64,000 nt of DNA from Streptomyces sp. NBC_00683 (lineage in GTDB: Bacteria > Actinomycetota > Actinomycetes > Streptomycetales > Streptomycetaceae): NCBI RefSeq assembly GCF_036226745.1, contig NZ_CP109013.1, forward strand, positions 3,534,001 to 3,598,000, written 5' to 3'. Made by a program: the position numbers and the translations under genes. The notes beneath the pieces are model-generated. The model made no database searches, was not told where the DNA came from, and worked only from the letters and a program-made list of their open reading frames with translations. Positions 29,279 to 38,644 of this stretch are shown one piece after another (positions within the stretch are counted from its first letter, which is position 1; each line of letters starts with the position of its first letter).

Positions 29279-29914
29279 TCAGCCGAACCGCGGCAACCGG
29301 GACGGCAGCGTCCGCACCTCCTGGCACCCCTGGATCTTGTAGCTGTATTTCAGCAGTTCATAGGCGAAGTCCGTCACCTCCTGCCGCAGTTCATCCCCGG
29401 TCACAGCCGTATCGCCGATCGTCCTGGACTCGACGATCAACCCGTAATCCTGCCGTGCCTCTTCGGGCTTCTTCCCGGTCGGCGTACAGGGAACATAGAT
29501 AACGGCCTCACTCGCATACGAGACCGCACGAATGCCCTGAAAGTCGACTTCGAGTTTGCTCGCGTCCGCAGCCGCCTCTACCCCTTCGCGCCACTCATCT
29601 GCGGAAACATCATGGATCCTACCGTCACCGGAAAGAATGGAATCCTGGCTGCGCGTTTTCACATTGCAGGAGAACAGAAAAGTCTCTCCGGCCCCGTCGA
29701 CCCTTCTTCCCCGCTCGTGAGCCGTCATCGTGCCCGGCAGGACATGTGCCGCTATGTTCCGGTCCACCGCACCCGAGCAGACCCGTTCCGGCAGCCGGTC
29801 AACGCCTTTGGTGAAAACTTGTACGTACCCGAAGACCCCTACAGCCACAACAGCCAAGCCGACAAGCGCCTGCTTCGCCATCTTTTTCTCAATTGCTTCC
29901 ACGGCCACCCTCAC
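29279..29914 (-). CDS. Single-pass membrane protein with four Cys
   Basis: 211 residues at most. One TM helix (ALVGLAVVAVGVFGYVQVF, about 15-33), rest predicted outside with four spaced Cys (VCSG, FSCNV, VPCTP, GCQEV) that could form two disulfides. No family recognised. It lies 11 bp behind the 726-residue helical gene and shares its lower GC content, so it may be its partner, for example an immunity or anchoring protein; this is inference. The start is uncertain: GTG 29914, GTG 29902 and ATG 29881 are all usable. Confidence 0.72.
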   Translation of the reverse strand: MRVAVEAIEKKMAKQALVGLAVVAVGVFGYVQVFTKGVDRLPERVCSGAVDRNIAAHVLPGTMTAHERGRRVDGAGETFLFSCNVKTRSQDSILSGDGRIHDVSADEWREGVEAAADASKLEVDFQGIRAVSYASEAVIYVPCTPTGKKPEEARQDYGLIVESRTIGDTAVTGDELRQEVTDFAYELLKYSYKIQGCQEVRTLPSRLPRFG

Positions 29915-29925
29915 TGTTGTCCATA

Positions 29926-32106
29926 TCAGGCACCGGGCCGAGCATGAATGTCCTCCAAAACCTGATCACTGCGAGTCCACCCGGCATTAACGCCTTCCAG
30001 AATCCAATACGCTCTAGAATCTTCAGTCATCTTTGATCCATGCATGGATGCGACATCTTTTGCCGCATTCTGTGTCTGCGAAACGACCGATTCCTGCGCA
30101 TGAGCAAGACCCTTGCCTGAGGCATACAGACTCTCATCGAGCGCGCCCTCGGCCTCACGTCCGTCCATCATTCGGTCAACCGCCAAACCGACGACACCCC
30201 CGAAGAACCCGCCGCCGGCCGCTCCTACCATTTGACCGGACAGGTGCTCGGGAGCCAGCGCGACGGCCGCCATCCCTACCCCCGCAGAAGCGACGGCCTT
30301 ATAGAAATCACCTTGGGTCTTCAAGGCCTCATTTTCACTCTTCTGCGCCTCCAGGCTCCCTGAGATCTCCAAGTCAGCAGCCGCATGACCGACGATCCCC
30401 TCAATAAGTCCCGCATTGATCGCAATCGCCTTGACGGGAATGCTCTCTTCGCCGCGAAAGAGGGATGGATCCGAAATGTGGGCTTCAAGCAGACTGCTGG
30501 TGTAAATAGTCTCACCCAGCCGAATTGCCGCCCTTCCGTTATCATCCTGCGCGACCTCGTACAGGAACCTTTCAACATCGGATTTTTCCAGCCCGTACGA
30601 AGCGGCACTATTAGAAAGGAAGATCGAGTCGGAACCTTGCCCTGTCAACGCTTGACTGATCTCGGGCATGTACCCCGATGCCATATGCCCAAAGCTCGCG
30701 CCAATTGACTTGTCCACGAGGTCGGCACCGCCACCCGGCTGGGCTACGGCATGCATAACGTTCTGCATAATTTCCACTTGCGTCTTACTGTGCGGGGACG
30801 GCTCGTTCGATACATCGCCGAATGCCACACCGCTTACGGCCACTTCGAGTGCGTGTCCCACCGACTCCCCCCGGTCCGTGTACTTGGTGCTCTGGAGTAC
30901 ATGATCAAGGGTGGACTTGTCGTCGAAGGTATTCGTCGCCGCTTCGGCATTGTGCGAGAGGGCATCCATGAAACCGATCAGAGGGTCGCGCCCGTTACCC
31001 TTCCCGAATACCAGGTCCGCCGACTGGTCCGGGGCCGTCCACACATCGTCGGTGTTCATTCCAGCACTGCCCGTCGGAGCCATATCCGACTTGAGAATTC
31101 GCTTCCCGTACTCGTCGAGGAATTCACTGTCGTACTTACCGTGGCCCATCAGGCTACTGATGACCTGAAAACCGATGGCCCCGACGGGGCCCTTGAGAGG
31201 ACTGGCCGGATCTGCCCGGAAGTTGGTGTTCCCCTCGTTGATCAGGTCCTGCTTCCACTCCTTCATCGGAGCGGAATCGGAGTAGGTCGCCGAAGCAAGG
31301 GTCAGGCTCAGGTTCTTCTGGAGATCCTGGAGATCATCCAGCTGGGAGCCCTTCACGCCCGCGTACCGGTCGGTGACCTCCGCCCAGAACTGCAGTGTTT
31401 CCTTCGGCCCCGCCGCAAGAGCGAACCGCTCCGAGAACAGAGGGTCCTGGCTGTACTGCTTCAGGCGGTCGTTCATCTTGGCCAGGTCTGCAGCCGTACG
31501 ATCCTGAGGATCCTTCTTGACGATCTTGGCCATGTCCTCCGCCGTCTTGATCGCATCGGCTGCGGCGTCACGGTCCTTGTAAGACGCACCACCGGAGAAG
31601 CCGTACTCGGCGTGGTTCGCGAGTGCCTTAAGCACTTGACCGGCAGTGCTGTCACTCTCAGCGGCCTTGGTGAGGATGCCCTGCAGCTCGTCCCTCAGCA
31701 GCACCATCGCTTCTTTACTGCCGGCGGGTTCCGGGTGCACGTTCACGTAGACGGTGAAGCCTCCGCCCTTCGCGCCGATGACGGAGAGATGCTTGTCCCA
31801 GCCCCGGTCGATCGCCCTGTTGAGCTCATCGCGGTAGCCAACGAGCTCGTTCCTGGTGTCGCGAAGGATGTTGCGGATACTCGTGGCCTGCTTGACGGCG
31901 TCGGTGAACTCGCCTGCCGTCCTGTTGATGAACTCCCTTGAAACGGTGGCATTCACACCGGCCCAGTTCGCCCTGTTCGCCTTGGCCCTCAGATCGTCCC
32001 GCGCCCTCTTCTCCATCTCGGTGAGGTGCTGGATCACTCCGGTCCAGTCCTCGACCGCAGTGCCGAGCGTGGCGAAATTTCCGTGACGAAGTGCCTCGAT
32101 GTCCAT
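29926..32106 (-). CDS. Large helical WXG100-associated protein
   Basis: 726 residues. Opens MDIEALRHGNFATL, with a helical N-terminal 120 residues resembling ESX/WXG100-type hairpins (DWTGVIQHLTEMEKRARD). The long middle is helical and soluble (resembles DUF6571-like streptomycete proteins from memory). Near 604-644 a Gly/Ala-rich hydrophobic segment (VASAGVGMAAVALAP, GAAGGGFFGGVVGLAV) looks like a glycine zipper or membrane insertion, followed by an amphipathic tail. No catalytic toxin motif is visible. Start overlaps the stop of the WXG100-like gene (TGATG). The GC content is clearly below the surroundings. Confidence 0.75.
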   Translation of the reverse strand: MDIEALRHGNFATLGTAVEDWTGVIQHLTEMEKRARDDLRAKANRANWAGVNATVSREFINRTAGEFTDAVKQATSIRNILRDTRNELVGYRDELNRAIDRGWDKHLSVIGAKGGGFTVYVNVHPEPAGSKEAMVLLRDELQGILTKAAESDSTAGQVLKALANHAEYGFSGGASYKDRDAAADAIKTAEDMAKIVKKDPQDRTAADLAKMNDRLKQYSQDPLFSERFALAAGPKETLQFWAEVTDRYAGVKGSQLDDLQDLQKNLSLTLASATYSDSAPMKEWKQDLINEGNTNFRADPASPLKGPVGAIGFQVISSLMGHGKYDSEFLDEYGKRILKSDMAPTGSAGMNTDDVWTAPDQSADLVFGKGNGRDPLIGFMDALSHNAEAATNTFDDKSTLDHVLQSTKYTDRGESVGHALEVAVSGVAFGDVSNEPSPHSKTQVEIMQNVMHAVAQPGGGADLVDKSIGASFGHMASGYMPEISQALTGQGSDSIFLSNSAASYGLEKSDVERFLYEVAQDDNGRAAIRLGETIYTSSLLEAHISDPSLFRGEESIPVKAIAINAGLIEGIVGHAAADLEISGSLEAQKSENEALKTQGDFYKAVASAGVGMAAVALAPEHLSGQMVGAAGGGFFGGVVGLAVDRMMDGREAEGALDESLYASGKGLAHAQESVVSQTQNAAKDVASMHGSKMTEDSRAYWILEGVNAGWTRSDQVLEDIHARPGA

Positions 32107-32543
32107 CAGGACTTGGTCCCCTCGTCGAAGCCCTTGTCCAGCGTCGCAATGCTGCTGACCGTGGACGCGATGTGATACTCATCGCCCCGGTGCGCCTTCT
32201 TGGTGAAGTCCATGTGGTTCGAAATATGGGCACAGGCATCGACAAGCGATTGCAGTTGCTTCTCCCACTTCTTCTGCACAACATCCAGGCCACCGCCGAC
32301 CTCGAACTCCTGTGTGGTCAGATCCTTGGCTGCCGTCTGACTACTCGACCAGGCATCCCGGCCGTACCGCCCCAGGTCCTCGAACAGCTTGAACGCACTG
32401 TCCCCTATCGCAGCCAGGTCCTGCTGGTCGACAGTCAGGTCGCCCTGCTCACCTCCACCTTGCTGCGACGCCTGGTTGAGCTGCGTGTGGGTCGCTCGGC
32501 CCTGCGCCGCCGTCTTCAACTGCTCCCACTCGTCCCAAGCCAT
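32106..32543 (-). CDS. WXG100-like small helical protein
   Basis: 145 residues, mostly helical. The turn GRYGRDAWSSSQ sits where WXG100 proteins have W-X-G, with a helix on each side (residues 35-70 and 80-115). The W-S-S variant and longer ends make it an atypical member. As first gene before the large helical protein it could be its secretion partner for a type VII (ESX) system; no EccC or other ESX machinery is in the window. ATG at 32543. Confidence 0.66.
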   Translation of the reverse strand: MAWDEWEQLKTAAQGRATHTQLNQASQQGGGEQGDLTVDQQDLAAIGDSAFKLFEDLGRYGRDAWSSSQTAAKDLTTQEFEVGGGLDVVQKKWEKQLQSLVDACAHISNHMDFTKKAHRGDEYHIASTVSSIATLDKGFDEGTKS

Positions 32544-32936
32544 GTCTGATCACTTTCCCCCGTCGGCACCACGTGCAGAACACACCTACGCAACTTAGCA
32601 AACAGTATTTCCTGTGCGACCACGGTTTTGAGGCAACCTCAGGCCCCTCCGAACGCTGCCGCTCGGGCCCTCACCGGTGGCCTCCGAGTACTCTGCTGCA
32701 GGCCCTGCGCGTGATCGGCAGACTCAGCCTCGCGACAACGACCGGGCCCGGGATCCAGCGCGTCACGTAAGCGTTAACGCTCGCAAAGCAACCCAAAGCT
32801 CCTGCAAAGAGCCCTGGCACCAGAAGGTTCGGCACAAGACCCACCTGCGCAAAGGGGGCCACCCAGTCGTTGGCCCGAAAGTCCCCGGCGTCCACGACCG
32901 CGGACGGGAACGGCGAGACCTCGCGGGCCGGCCGAG
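32544..32936. other. Gene-free stretch inside the island
   Basis: 393 bp between the WXG100-like gene and vapC. Base composition is mixed, with short AT-rich parts. Open frames (such as 74 codons on the minus strand) have no ribosome site or recognisable domain. The only structure seen is a 12-bp palindrome AGCGTTAACGCT at 32770-32781. The promoter of the WXG100-like gene must lie at the left end of this stretch. Confidence 0.6.
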
Positions 32937-33347
32937 TCAGCCCACGTCGCGGACGCAGTGCTCTCTCAGGTCGGGCGCGTGCCGGGCGACAGTGCGGTAG
33001 TCGGCGTCGTCGTGGAGAACAACCAGCCCGTGATGGGCAGCAGTTGCGGCGACCATCAGGTCCACGGCCGAGGCGCTGCGGTGCTCCCCGGCCCGCGCCA
33101 TACGCTGTTGCACCGCACTGATCCAGCGTCCCGCGTTCTTGGGCACGGAGACGTCCGGGTAGAGATCGGCGAACATGTCCACGATCTCGTCGTACTCACG
33201 ACCGGTCCGGGCGCTGTGGAGGAACTCCGTGCGCTGCGGGTAGCAGGAAGCCAACGCCTCGGCACTGATCGCGTCGTACCAGGCGGACTGCAGGGCGGTG
33301 TCGCCGAGCAGACGGACCAGCCCGGACGTGTCGAGCAGATAGATCAC
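32937..33347 (-). CDS. vapC: VapC-type PIN-domain toxin
   Basis: 136 residues. PIN nuclease with Asp6 in IYLLDTSGLV, Glu in QRTEFLHSA and the DLMVAATAAHHGLVVLHDD segment carrying two acidic ligands. Such toxins are RNases held in check by a VapB partner. The GTG at 33347 overlaps the vapB stop (GTGA), so translation is coupled. Upstream frame extension has no support. Confidence 0.9.
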   Translation of the reverse strand: MIYLLDTSGLVRLLGDTALQSAWYDAISAEALASCYPQRTEFLHSARTGREYDEIVDMFADLYPDVSVPKNAGRWISAVQQRMARAGEHRSASAVDLMVAATAAHHGLVVLHDDADYRTVARHAPDLREHCVRDVG

Positions 33348-33565
33348 TGCCCGTCCTTCTCCGCCCGATGCCGGCGCTTCGCGTCCTCCACCGCTCCCCA
33401 CTGGCGAGCCCGCTCGAAGTGGCGGCTGATCCGCACCGCGCGGTCCTGCTGGTCCGCGTAGTACCGGAGGGCCAGGTTCACCGCTTCCTTCTTGGTCCTG
33501 GCCTTGGACAACGCCATGGTGCGCTCCAGCGCGTCATCGTCTATGTCGATCTGGGTCACGGACAT
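33344..33565 (-). CDS. vapB: VapB-type antitoxin
   Basis: 73 residues. TQIDIDDDALERTMALSKARTKKE at the N-terminus is a ribbon-helix-helix-like DNA-binding fold, followed by a charged C-terminus (FERARQWGAVEDAKRRHRAE) that would wrap the toxin. ATG 33565 follows GGGAGGTG. A palindrome 28 nt upstream is a likely autoregulatory site. Confidence 0.88.
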   Translation of the reverse strand: MSVTQIDIDDDALERTMALSKARTKKEAVNLALRYYADQQDRAVRISRHFERARQWGAVEDAKRRHRAEKDGQ

Positions 33566-33592
33566 CCAGCACCTCCCGCGAGCATGGTCATG

Positions 33593-33606
33593 TACAAAGA
33601 ATTGTA
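33593..33606. promoter_or_regulatory. Palindrome upstream of vapBC
   Basis: TACAA - 4 nt - TTGTA, perfect arms. On the minus strand it contains TACAAT, a good -10 hexamer for vapB, so a bound VapBC complex would cover the promoter. Confidence 0.5.
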
Positions 33607-33853
33607 TGGCACCAACAAAAGCGGCGCGCGGCTCTCCGTCCTGGGCAAGGTGAGGGCGTGGCCGTCGCGGGCTGCCCGCGAATCCGTGTCGACCGCGGTC
33701 TCCGCCGAGCCCGGTGACCCACGCCCCGCACGGTCACCGTGGCACGCGCTCGGTGCCACCCTGCTCCGGGCGAACACACCACAGGCCCCGCCCCGTCCCC
33801 CACGTGACCGAGCCCACCCCCCACTCCGTTAAAACTCCCGCAACAATGAGTAC

Positions 33854-34846
33854 GTGATCACTTCGCCCGCACGGAGCTCCCGTCGCACCGAGCACGCGCC
33901 GACGCCCTACGTCGACCTGACCCGGGCGGAGTGGAGCGCTCTGCGCGACAAGACCCCGCTGCCGCTCTCCGCCGACGAGGTCGAGAAGCTGCGCGGGCTC
34001 GGCGACGTCATCGACCTCGACGAGGTGCGGGACGTCTATCTGCCCCTCTCCCGGCTCCTGAACCTGTACGTCCAGGCCACCTCCGGTCTCCGCGGTGCGC
34101 TGAACACCTTTCTCGGGGACGCGGGAAACGGTCACGGCGAGCAGCGCGGCACCCCGTTCGTCATAGGGGTCGCGGGCAGCGTCGCCGTCGGCAAGTCCAC
34201 CAGCGCCCGCATCCTGCAGGCGCTGCTGGCACGCTGGCCGGAGCATCCCCGGGTCGAGCTGGTGACCACGGACGGGTTCCTGCTGCCGATGAAGGAGCTC
34301 CAGGCGCGCGGGCTGATGTCGCGCAAAGGGTTCCCGGAGTCCTACGACCGGCGGGCCCTGACCCGGTTCGTCGCCGACATCAAGGCCGGCAAGGACGAGG
34401 TGACGGCGCCCGTCTACTCGCACCTGATCTACGACATCGTGCCCGGTGAGCGGCTCACCGTACGCCGTCCCGACATCCTGATCGTCGAAGGGCTGAACGT
34501 GCTGCAGCCCGCACTGCCCGGCAAGGACGGCCGGACCAGGGTCGGCCTCGCCGACTACTTCGACTTCAGTGTGTACGTGGACGCGCGCCCCGAGGACATC
34601 GAGACCTGGTACCTCCACCGCTTCCGACGGCTGCGCGAGACGGCGTTCCAGAACCCGTTCTCGTACTTCCGCAAGTACACCCAGGTCTCCGAGGAGGAGG
34701 CGCTGGACTACGCGCGCACCATGTGGCGGACCATCAACAAGCCCAATCTCCTGGAGAACGTGGCGCCGACACGGGGCCGTGCCACTCTGGTGCTGCGCAA
34801 GGGGCCGGACCACAAGGTCCAGCGTCTGTCGTTGCGCAAACTCTGA
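33854..34846 (+). CDS. coaA: Type I pantothenate kinase
   Basis: 330 residues. First step of coenzyme A synthesis. The P-loop [12 protein letters not shown] is at 105-116, TTDGFLLPM and EGLNVLQP (substrate site) follow, and the C-terminal [14 protein letters not shown] motif is typical. GTG start at 33854; an upstream ATG is in another frame. The promoter patch GTTAAAACT lies at about 33827-33835. Plus-strand, 288 bp from vapB. Confidence 0.96.
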   Translation: MITSPARSSRRTEHAPTPYVDLTRAEWSALRDKTPLPLSADEVEKLRGLGDVIDLDEVRDVYLPLSRLLNLYVQATSGLRGALNTFLGDAGNGHGEQRGTPFVIGVAGSVAVGKSTSARILQALLARWPEHPRVELVTTDGFLLPMKELQARGLMSRKGFPESYDRRALTRFVADIKAGKDEVTAPVYSHLIYDIVPGERLTVRRPDILIVEGLNVLQPALPGKDGRTRVGLADYFDFSVYVDARPEDIETWYLHRFRRLRETAFQNPFSYFRKYTQVSEEEALDYARTMWRTINKPNLLENVAPTRGRATLVLRKGPDHKVQRLSLRKL

Positions 34847-34863
34847 CTCCGAAAGGGTGCACC

Positions 34864-35826
34864 GTGCTGCATCTGCGCCTCATAGTGCCCGCCGACCGCA
34901 CCGACGAGGTGCTGGAGCTGCTGGAGCACACGGTGGGCACCGCGCATCTCGCGGTGCTCAGCGGTGCCGCCCGCAGCCCGGCGGGCGATGTGGTCCTGTG
35001 CGACGTCGCGCGCGAGGCGGGCGACGAACTGATCGGTGGACTGCGGAAACTCGGCATCGACAAGTCCGGTTCGATCACCGTCGAGAACATGGACCTCACC
35101 CTGTCCGCGCACGCCGACAAGGCGGAGGAGGACGCTCCCGGCGAGGGCGCGGACGCGGTGCTGTGGGAGGAGCTGACCGAGGTCACCCACGAGGAGTCGA
35201 CGTTCAGCGTCACGTATGTGGCGTTCCTCTCCGTGGCGACGATGCTGGCCGCCTGCGGCGTGATGCTCGACAACGCGATCCTGATCGTGGGCGCGATGGC
35301 GGTGGGCCCGGAGTTCGGCCCCCTGGCGGGGATCTCGACGGCGCTCGTGCAGCGCGCACCGCGGCTGGTCGCGAGGTCGCTGTGGGCGCTGATCGGCGGG
35401 TTCGCGGTGGCGATGGTGCTGACGGCCGGGTTCGCCTGGCTGCTGGACGCCTTCGGGCTGTTCAACGAGGGCATGGTCACGGCGGACCGGCCCAACACCG
35501 GATTCATCTGGCACCCGGACTGGATGTCGTTCGTCGTGGCGCTCCTGGCGGGTATCGCCGGAACGCTCTCGCTGACCTCGGCGAAGTCCGGGGCTCTGAT
35601 CGGCGTGGCGATCTCGGTGACCACCGTGCCCGCCGCCGCCAACGCCGCGGTCGCCTTCAGCTACCAGGACCTCCAGCAGACCTGGGGCTCCACGGCGCAG
35701 CTCCTCGCCAACCTGGGCGGCATCGTGCTCGCGGGAACGCTGACGCTGCTGCTCCAGAAGGCGCTGTGGGCCGCACAACGCCGGACGGGCCCGGCCTCGC
35801 GGCCGGACCCGTCCACGGTGCGGTAG
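34864..35826 (+). CDS. DUF389 integral membrane protein
   Basis: 320 residues. An N-terminal soluble domain (LHLRLIVPADRTDEVLELLE, about 1-110) is followed by several TM helices with the family signature ASMLAACGVMLDN-like LAACGVMLDNAILIVGAMAVGPEFGPL; DUF389 function is unknown. The GTG at 34864 has AAAGGG upstream; the in-frame extension to 34723 overlaps coaA and is rejected. 17 bp behind coaA, probably cotranscribed. Confidence 0.88.
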   Translation: MLHLRLIVPADRTDEVLELLEHTVGTAHLAVLSGAARSPAGDVVLCDVAREAGDELIGGLRKLGIDKSGSITVENMDLTLSAHADKAEEDAPGEGADAVLWEELTEVTHEESTFSVTYVAFLSVATMLAACGVMLDNAILIVGAMAVGPEFGPLAGISTALVQRAPRLVARSLWALIGGFAVAMVLTAGFAWLLDAFGLFNEGMVTADRPNTGFIWHPDWMSFVVALLAGIAGTLSLTSAKSGALIGVAISVTTVPAAANAAVAFSYQDLQQTWGSTAQLLANLGGIVLAGTLTLLLQKALWAAQRRTGPASRPDPSTVR

Positions 35827-35830
35827 CCCG

Positions 35831-37189
35831 TCAGCCGAGGGCGGACTTCACCACGTCGGCCAGCTGCCCGGCCACGGAGCGCGCCTGCTCGATGTCGGCG
35901 GCCTCGACCATGACCCGTACCAGCGGCTCCGTGCCCGACTTGCGCAGCAGTACGCGCCCGGTGTCGCCCAGCTCGCGCTCGGCCTCGGCGACCGCGGCGG
36001 CCAGCTCGGGCGAGGTGTCGACGCGGGACTTGTCGACGTCCGGCACGTTGATGAGCACCTGCGGGAGGCGCTGCATCACACCGGCCAGGTCCGCGAGCGT
36101 ACGGCCGGTGGCGGCGATCCGTGCCGCGAGCATCAGCCCGGTCAGCGTGCCGTCACCCGTCGTGGCGTGGTCCAGGACGATGACGTGGCCGGACTGCTCG
36201 CCGCCCAGCGCGAAGCCTTCGGCCTTCATCGACTCCAGGACGTAGCGGTCGCCGACGGCGGTCTGGACGAGTTCGATGCCCTCGCGCTCCATCGCCATCT
36301 TGAAGCCGAGGTTCGACATGACCGTGCCGACGACGGTGTCCTTGCGCAGCTGCCCGGCCTCGCGCATGGCGAGGGCGAGCACGGCCAGGATCTGGTCCCC
36401 GTCGATCTCCTCGCCCGCGGCGTCCACGGCCAGGCAGCGGTCGGCGTCGCCGTCGTGCGCGATACCGAGGTCGGCGCCGTGCTCGACGACAGCGGCCCGC
36501 AGCAGACCGAGGTGGGTGGAGCCGCAGCCGTCGTTGATGTTCAGGCCGTCCGGCTCGGCACCGATGGTGACGACCTCGGCCCCGGCGCGGGTGAACGCCT
36601 CGGGCGAGACGCGGGCGGCGGCGCCGTGCGCCTCGTCCAGGACGACCTTCAGCCCGTCGAGCCTGTTCGGGAGGACCCCGATGAGGTGCGCGACGTACCG
36701 GTCGAAGCCCTCGGTGTAGTCGGTGACCCGGCCCACTCCGGCACCCGTCGGACGCGCCCAGGGCTCGCCGGTGCGGTGCTGCTCGTAGACCGTCTCGATG
36801 CGGTCCTCCAGCTCGTCGGCCAGCTTGTGGCCGCCGCGCGCGAAGAACTTGATGCCGTTGTCCGGCATGGCGTTGTGGCTCGCGGAGAGCATCACGCCGA
36901 TGTCGGCGCCGAGCGCGCCGGTGAGATACGCCACGGCGGGGGTCGGCAGCACGCCGACCCTCAGGACGTCCACGCCCGCGCTGGCCAGGCCCGCCACGAC
37001 GGCGGCCTCCAGGAACTCTCCAGAGGCCCGGGGGTCGCGGCCCACGACGGCCGTCGGCCGATGTCCCTCGAAGGTGCCTGCCTCGGCCAGTACGTGCGCC
37101 GCAGCGACCGAGAGCCCGAGCGCAAGCTCGGCCGTCAGGTCCGCATTGGCGACACCGCGCACGCCGTCCGTGCCGAAGAGTCGTCCCAC
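35831..37189 (-). CDS. glmM: Phosphoglucosamine mutase
   Basis: 452 residues, the standard length. Converts GlcN-6-P to GlcN-1-P. The phosphoserine Ser104 is in LSASHN, the Mg2+ site in DGDADR (about 241-246), and substrate loops GGEQSGH and [12 protein letters not shown] are present. GTG at 37189 gives [11 protein letters not shown] and has GGAGG 6 nt upstream; longer frames to 37288 are unsupported. Converges with the DUF389 gene (4 bp). Confidence 0.96.
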   Translation of the reverse strand: MGRLFGTDGVRGVANADLTAELALGLSVAAAHVLAEAGTFEGHRPTAVVGRDPRASGEFLEAAVVAGLASAGVDVLRVGVLPTPAVAYLTGALGADIGVMLSASHNAMPDNGIKFFARGGHKLADELEDRIETVYEQHRTGEPWARPTGAGVGRVTDYTEGFDRYVAHLIGVLPNRLDGLKVVLDEAHGAAARVSPEAFTRAGAEVVTIGAEPDGLNINDGCGSTHLGLLRAAVVEHGADLGIAHDGDADRCLAVDAAGEEIDGDQILAVLALAMREAGQLRKDTVVGTVMSNLGFKMAMEREGIELVQTAVGDRYVLESMKAEGFALGGEQSGHVIVLDHATTGDGTLTGLMLAARIAATGRTLADLAGVMQRLPQVLINVPDVDKSRVDTSPELAAAVAEAERELGDTGRVLLRKSGTEPLVRVMVEAADIEQARSVAGQLADVVKSALG

Positions 37190-37341
37190 TGGTGTCCTCC
37201 GAAGGTGCTCCGAAACCGCAAAACCAAAGTACTCAAAACAGGGCAGAGCAAGGCAAGGCGCAGCAAAGTGAGGCGCGCTAGAGGCCACTGTCCCTATAAA
37301 CGTCTTAAGCCGTTATACGCCCGCGGGCGCCGATAAACGAA

Positions 37342-37374
37342 CGCCCCAGCAGCACGAGGTGTGCCGCCGGGGCG
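37342..37374 (-). terminator. Imperfect hairpin after rpsI
   Basis: CGCCCC (37342-37347) pairs with GGGGCG (37369-37374), with a partly paired middle. It lies about 30 nt beyond the rpsI stop and would end the rplM-rpsI transcript. Confidence 0.5.
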
Positions 37375-37401
37375 AACGTGTAAAGCAGACGAGCAGGCGA
37401 T

Positions 37402-37929
37402 TTAGCGCTTGCTGTACTGCGGGGCCTTACGGGCCTTCTTGAGACCGGCCTTCTTGCGCTCGACCGCACGGTCGTCACGGCAGAGGAAGCCGGCCTTCTT
37501 CAGCGTGGCGCGGTTGTTGTCCACGTCCGCCTCGTTCAGCGAGCGGGCCACGCCGAGGCGCAGGGCGCCGGCCTGACCGGAGACGCCGCCACCCGAGATG
37601 CGGGCGATGACGTCGTAGCGGCCGTCGAGCTCGAGCACCTTGAAGGGCTCGTTGACTTCCTGCTGGTGCACCTTGTTGGGGAAGTAGTCCTCAAGGGTGC
37701 GACCGTTGATCTTCCACTTGCCGGTGCCCGGAACGATCCGGACGCGGGCGATGGCGTTCTTGCGACGGCCCAGGCCGGCCGCGGGCTGCGGGTCGCCGAA
37801 GCGGCCTGCAAGCGACTCGGAGGTGTACTCACCCTCGACGGGGACCTCCGACTCGAAGGTGGTCACCTCGGCGAAGGTCTCTTCGCCCTCGGTGCCCTCG
37901 ACGGGCGTCTCAACAGTGGTCTCGGCCAC
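37402..37929 (-). CDS. rpsI: 30S ribosomal protein S9
   Basis: 175 residues. The last 125 residues are the conserved S9 ([39 protein letters not shown] tail that reaches the decoding site). The first 45 residues are an acidic N-terminal extension ([17 protein letters not shown]), as in other actinobacteria. 45 bp behind rplM, the usual pair. Confidence 0.97.
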   Translation of the reverse strand: MAETTVETPVEGTEGEETFAEVTTFESEVPVEGEYTSESLAGRFGDPQPAAGLGRRKNAIARVRIVPGTGKWKINGRTLEDYFPNKVHQQEVNEPFKVLELDGRYDVIARISGGGVSGQAGALRLGVARSLNEADVDNNRATLKKAGFLCRDDRAVERKKAGLKKARKAPQYSKR

Positions 37930-37974
37930 GATTCTCCTCAGATCTTTCTGTACGTCTTAGGGGGGAGGCCGGAA

Positions 37975-38418
37975 CTACTGCGCGACCTGGGTGATCTCGA
38001 ACGGGACCGGCTGCTGCGCAGCGTGCGGGTGCTGGTCACCCGCGTAGACCTTCAGCTTCGAGATCATCTGACGACCCAGGGTGTTCTTGGGGATCATGCC
38101 CTTGATGGCCTTCTCGACAGCCTTCTCCGGGTTCTTGGAGAGCAGCTCGTCGTAGCGCACGGAGCGGAGACCGCCCGGGAAACCGGAGTGGCGGTACGCC
38201 ATCTTCTGGGTCTTCTTGTTGCCGGAGAGGTGAACCTTCTCGGCGTTGATGATGATGACGAAGTCGCCCATGTCCATGTGGGGGGCGTAGATCGCCTTGT
38301 GCTTGCCTCGGAGGAGGTTCGCAGCCGTCGTGGCCAGACGGCCCAGGACGATGTCCTCGGCGTCGATGATGTGCCACTGGCGAGTGACATCGCCGGGCTT
38401 GGGGCTGTACGTACGCAC
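37975..38418 (-). CDS. rplM: 50S ribosomal protein L13
   Basis: 147 residues: [44 protein letters not shown] and [18 protein letters not shown] are diagnostic. Heads the rplM-rpsI operon; 226 bp upstream to the ABC-F stop hold its promoter region and leader, with no other gene. Confidence 0.98.
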   Translation of the reverse strand: MRTYSPKPGDVTRQWHIIDAEDIVLGRLATTAANLLRGKHKAIYAPHMDMGDFVIIINAEKVHLSGNKKTQKMAYRHSGFPGGLRSVRYDELLSKNPEKAVEKAIKGMIPKNTLGRQMISKLKVYAGDQHPHAAQQPVPFEITQVAQ

Positions 38419-38644
38419 TTCGTAGCCTTCGCTTCTTCAGTGGATGGGGTCCAGACACACGGCACCCCTGAAGCGATGTGCAGCTGGGGCTCACAATGCC
38501 GGGGACGCTGCCCGTATGCGAGCCACTGGTAACTGCTCCAGGGAACCTACGTAAGGGCCCTTCGCGTGAGAACGACGAAGCCAATACGCATAACAATCCC
38601 CGACACTACCCGCCACGCCCCGGACGGGTCAAAACGCGCAGCCC

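Noticed and set aside
32671..32895. 74-codon minus-strand open frame in the island gap
   Set aside because: No ribosome site, no domain, and composition is unlike its neighbours.
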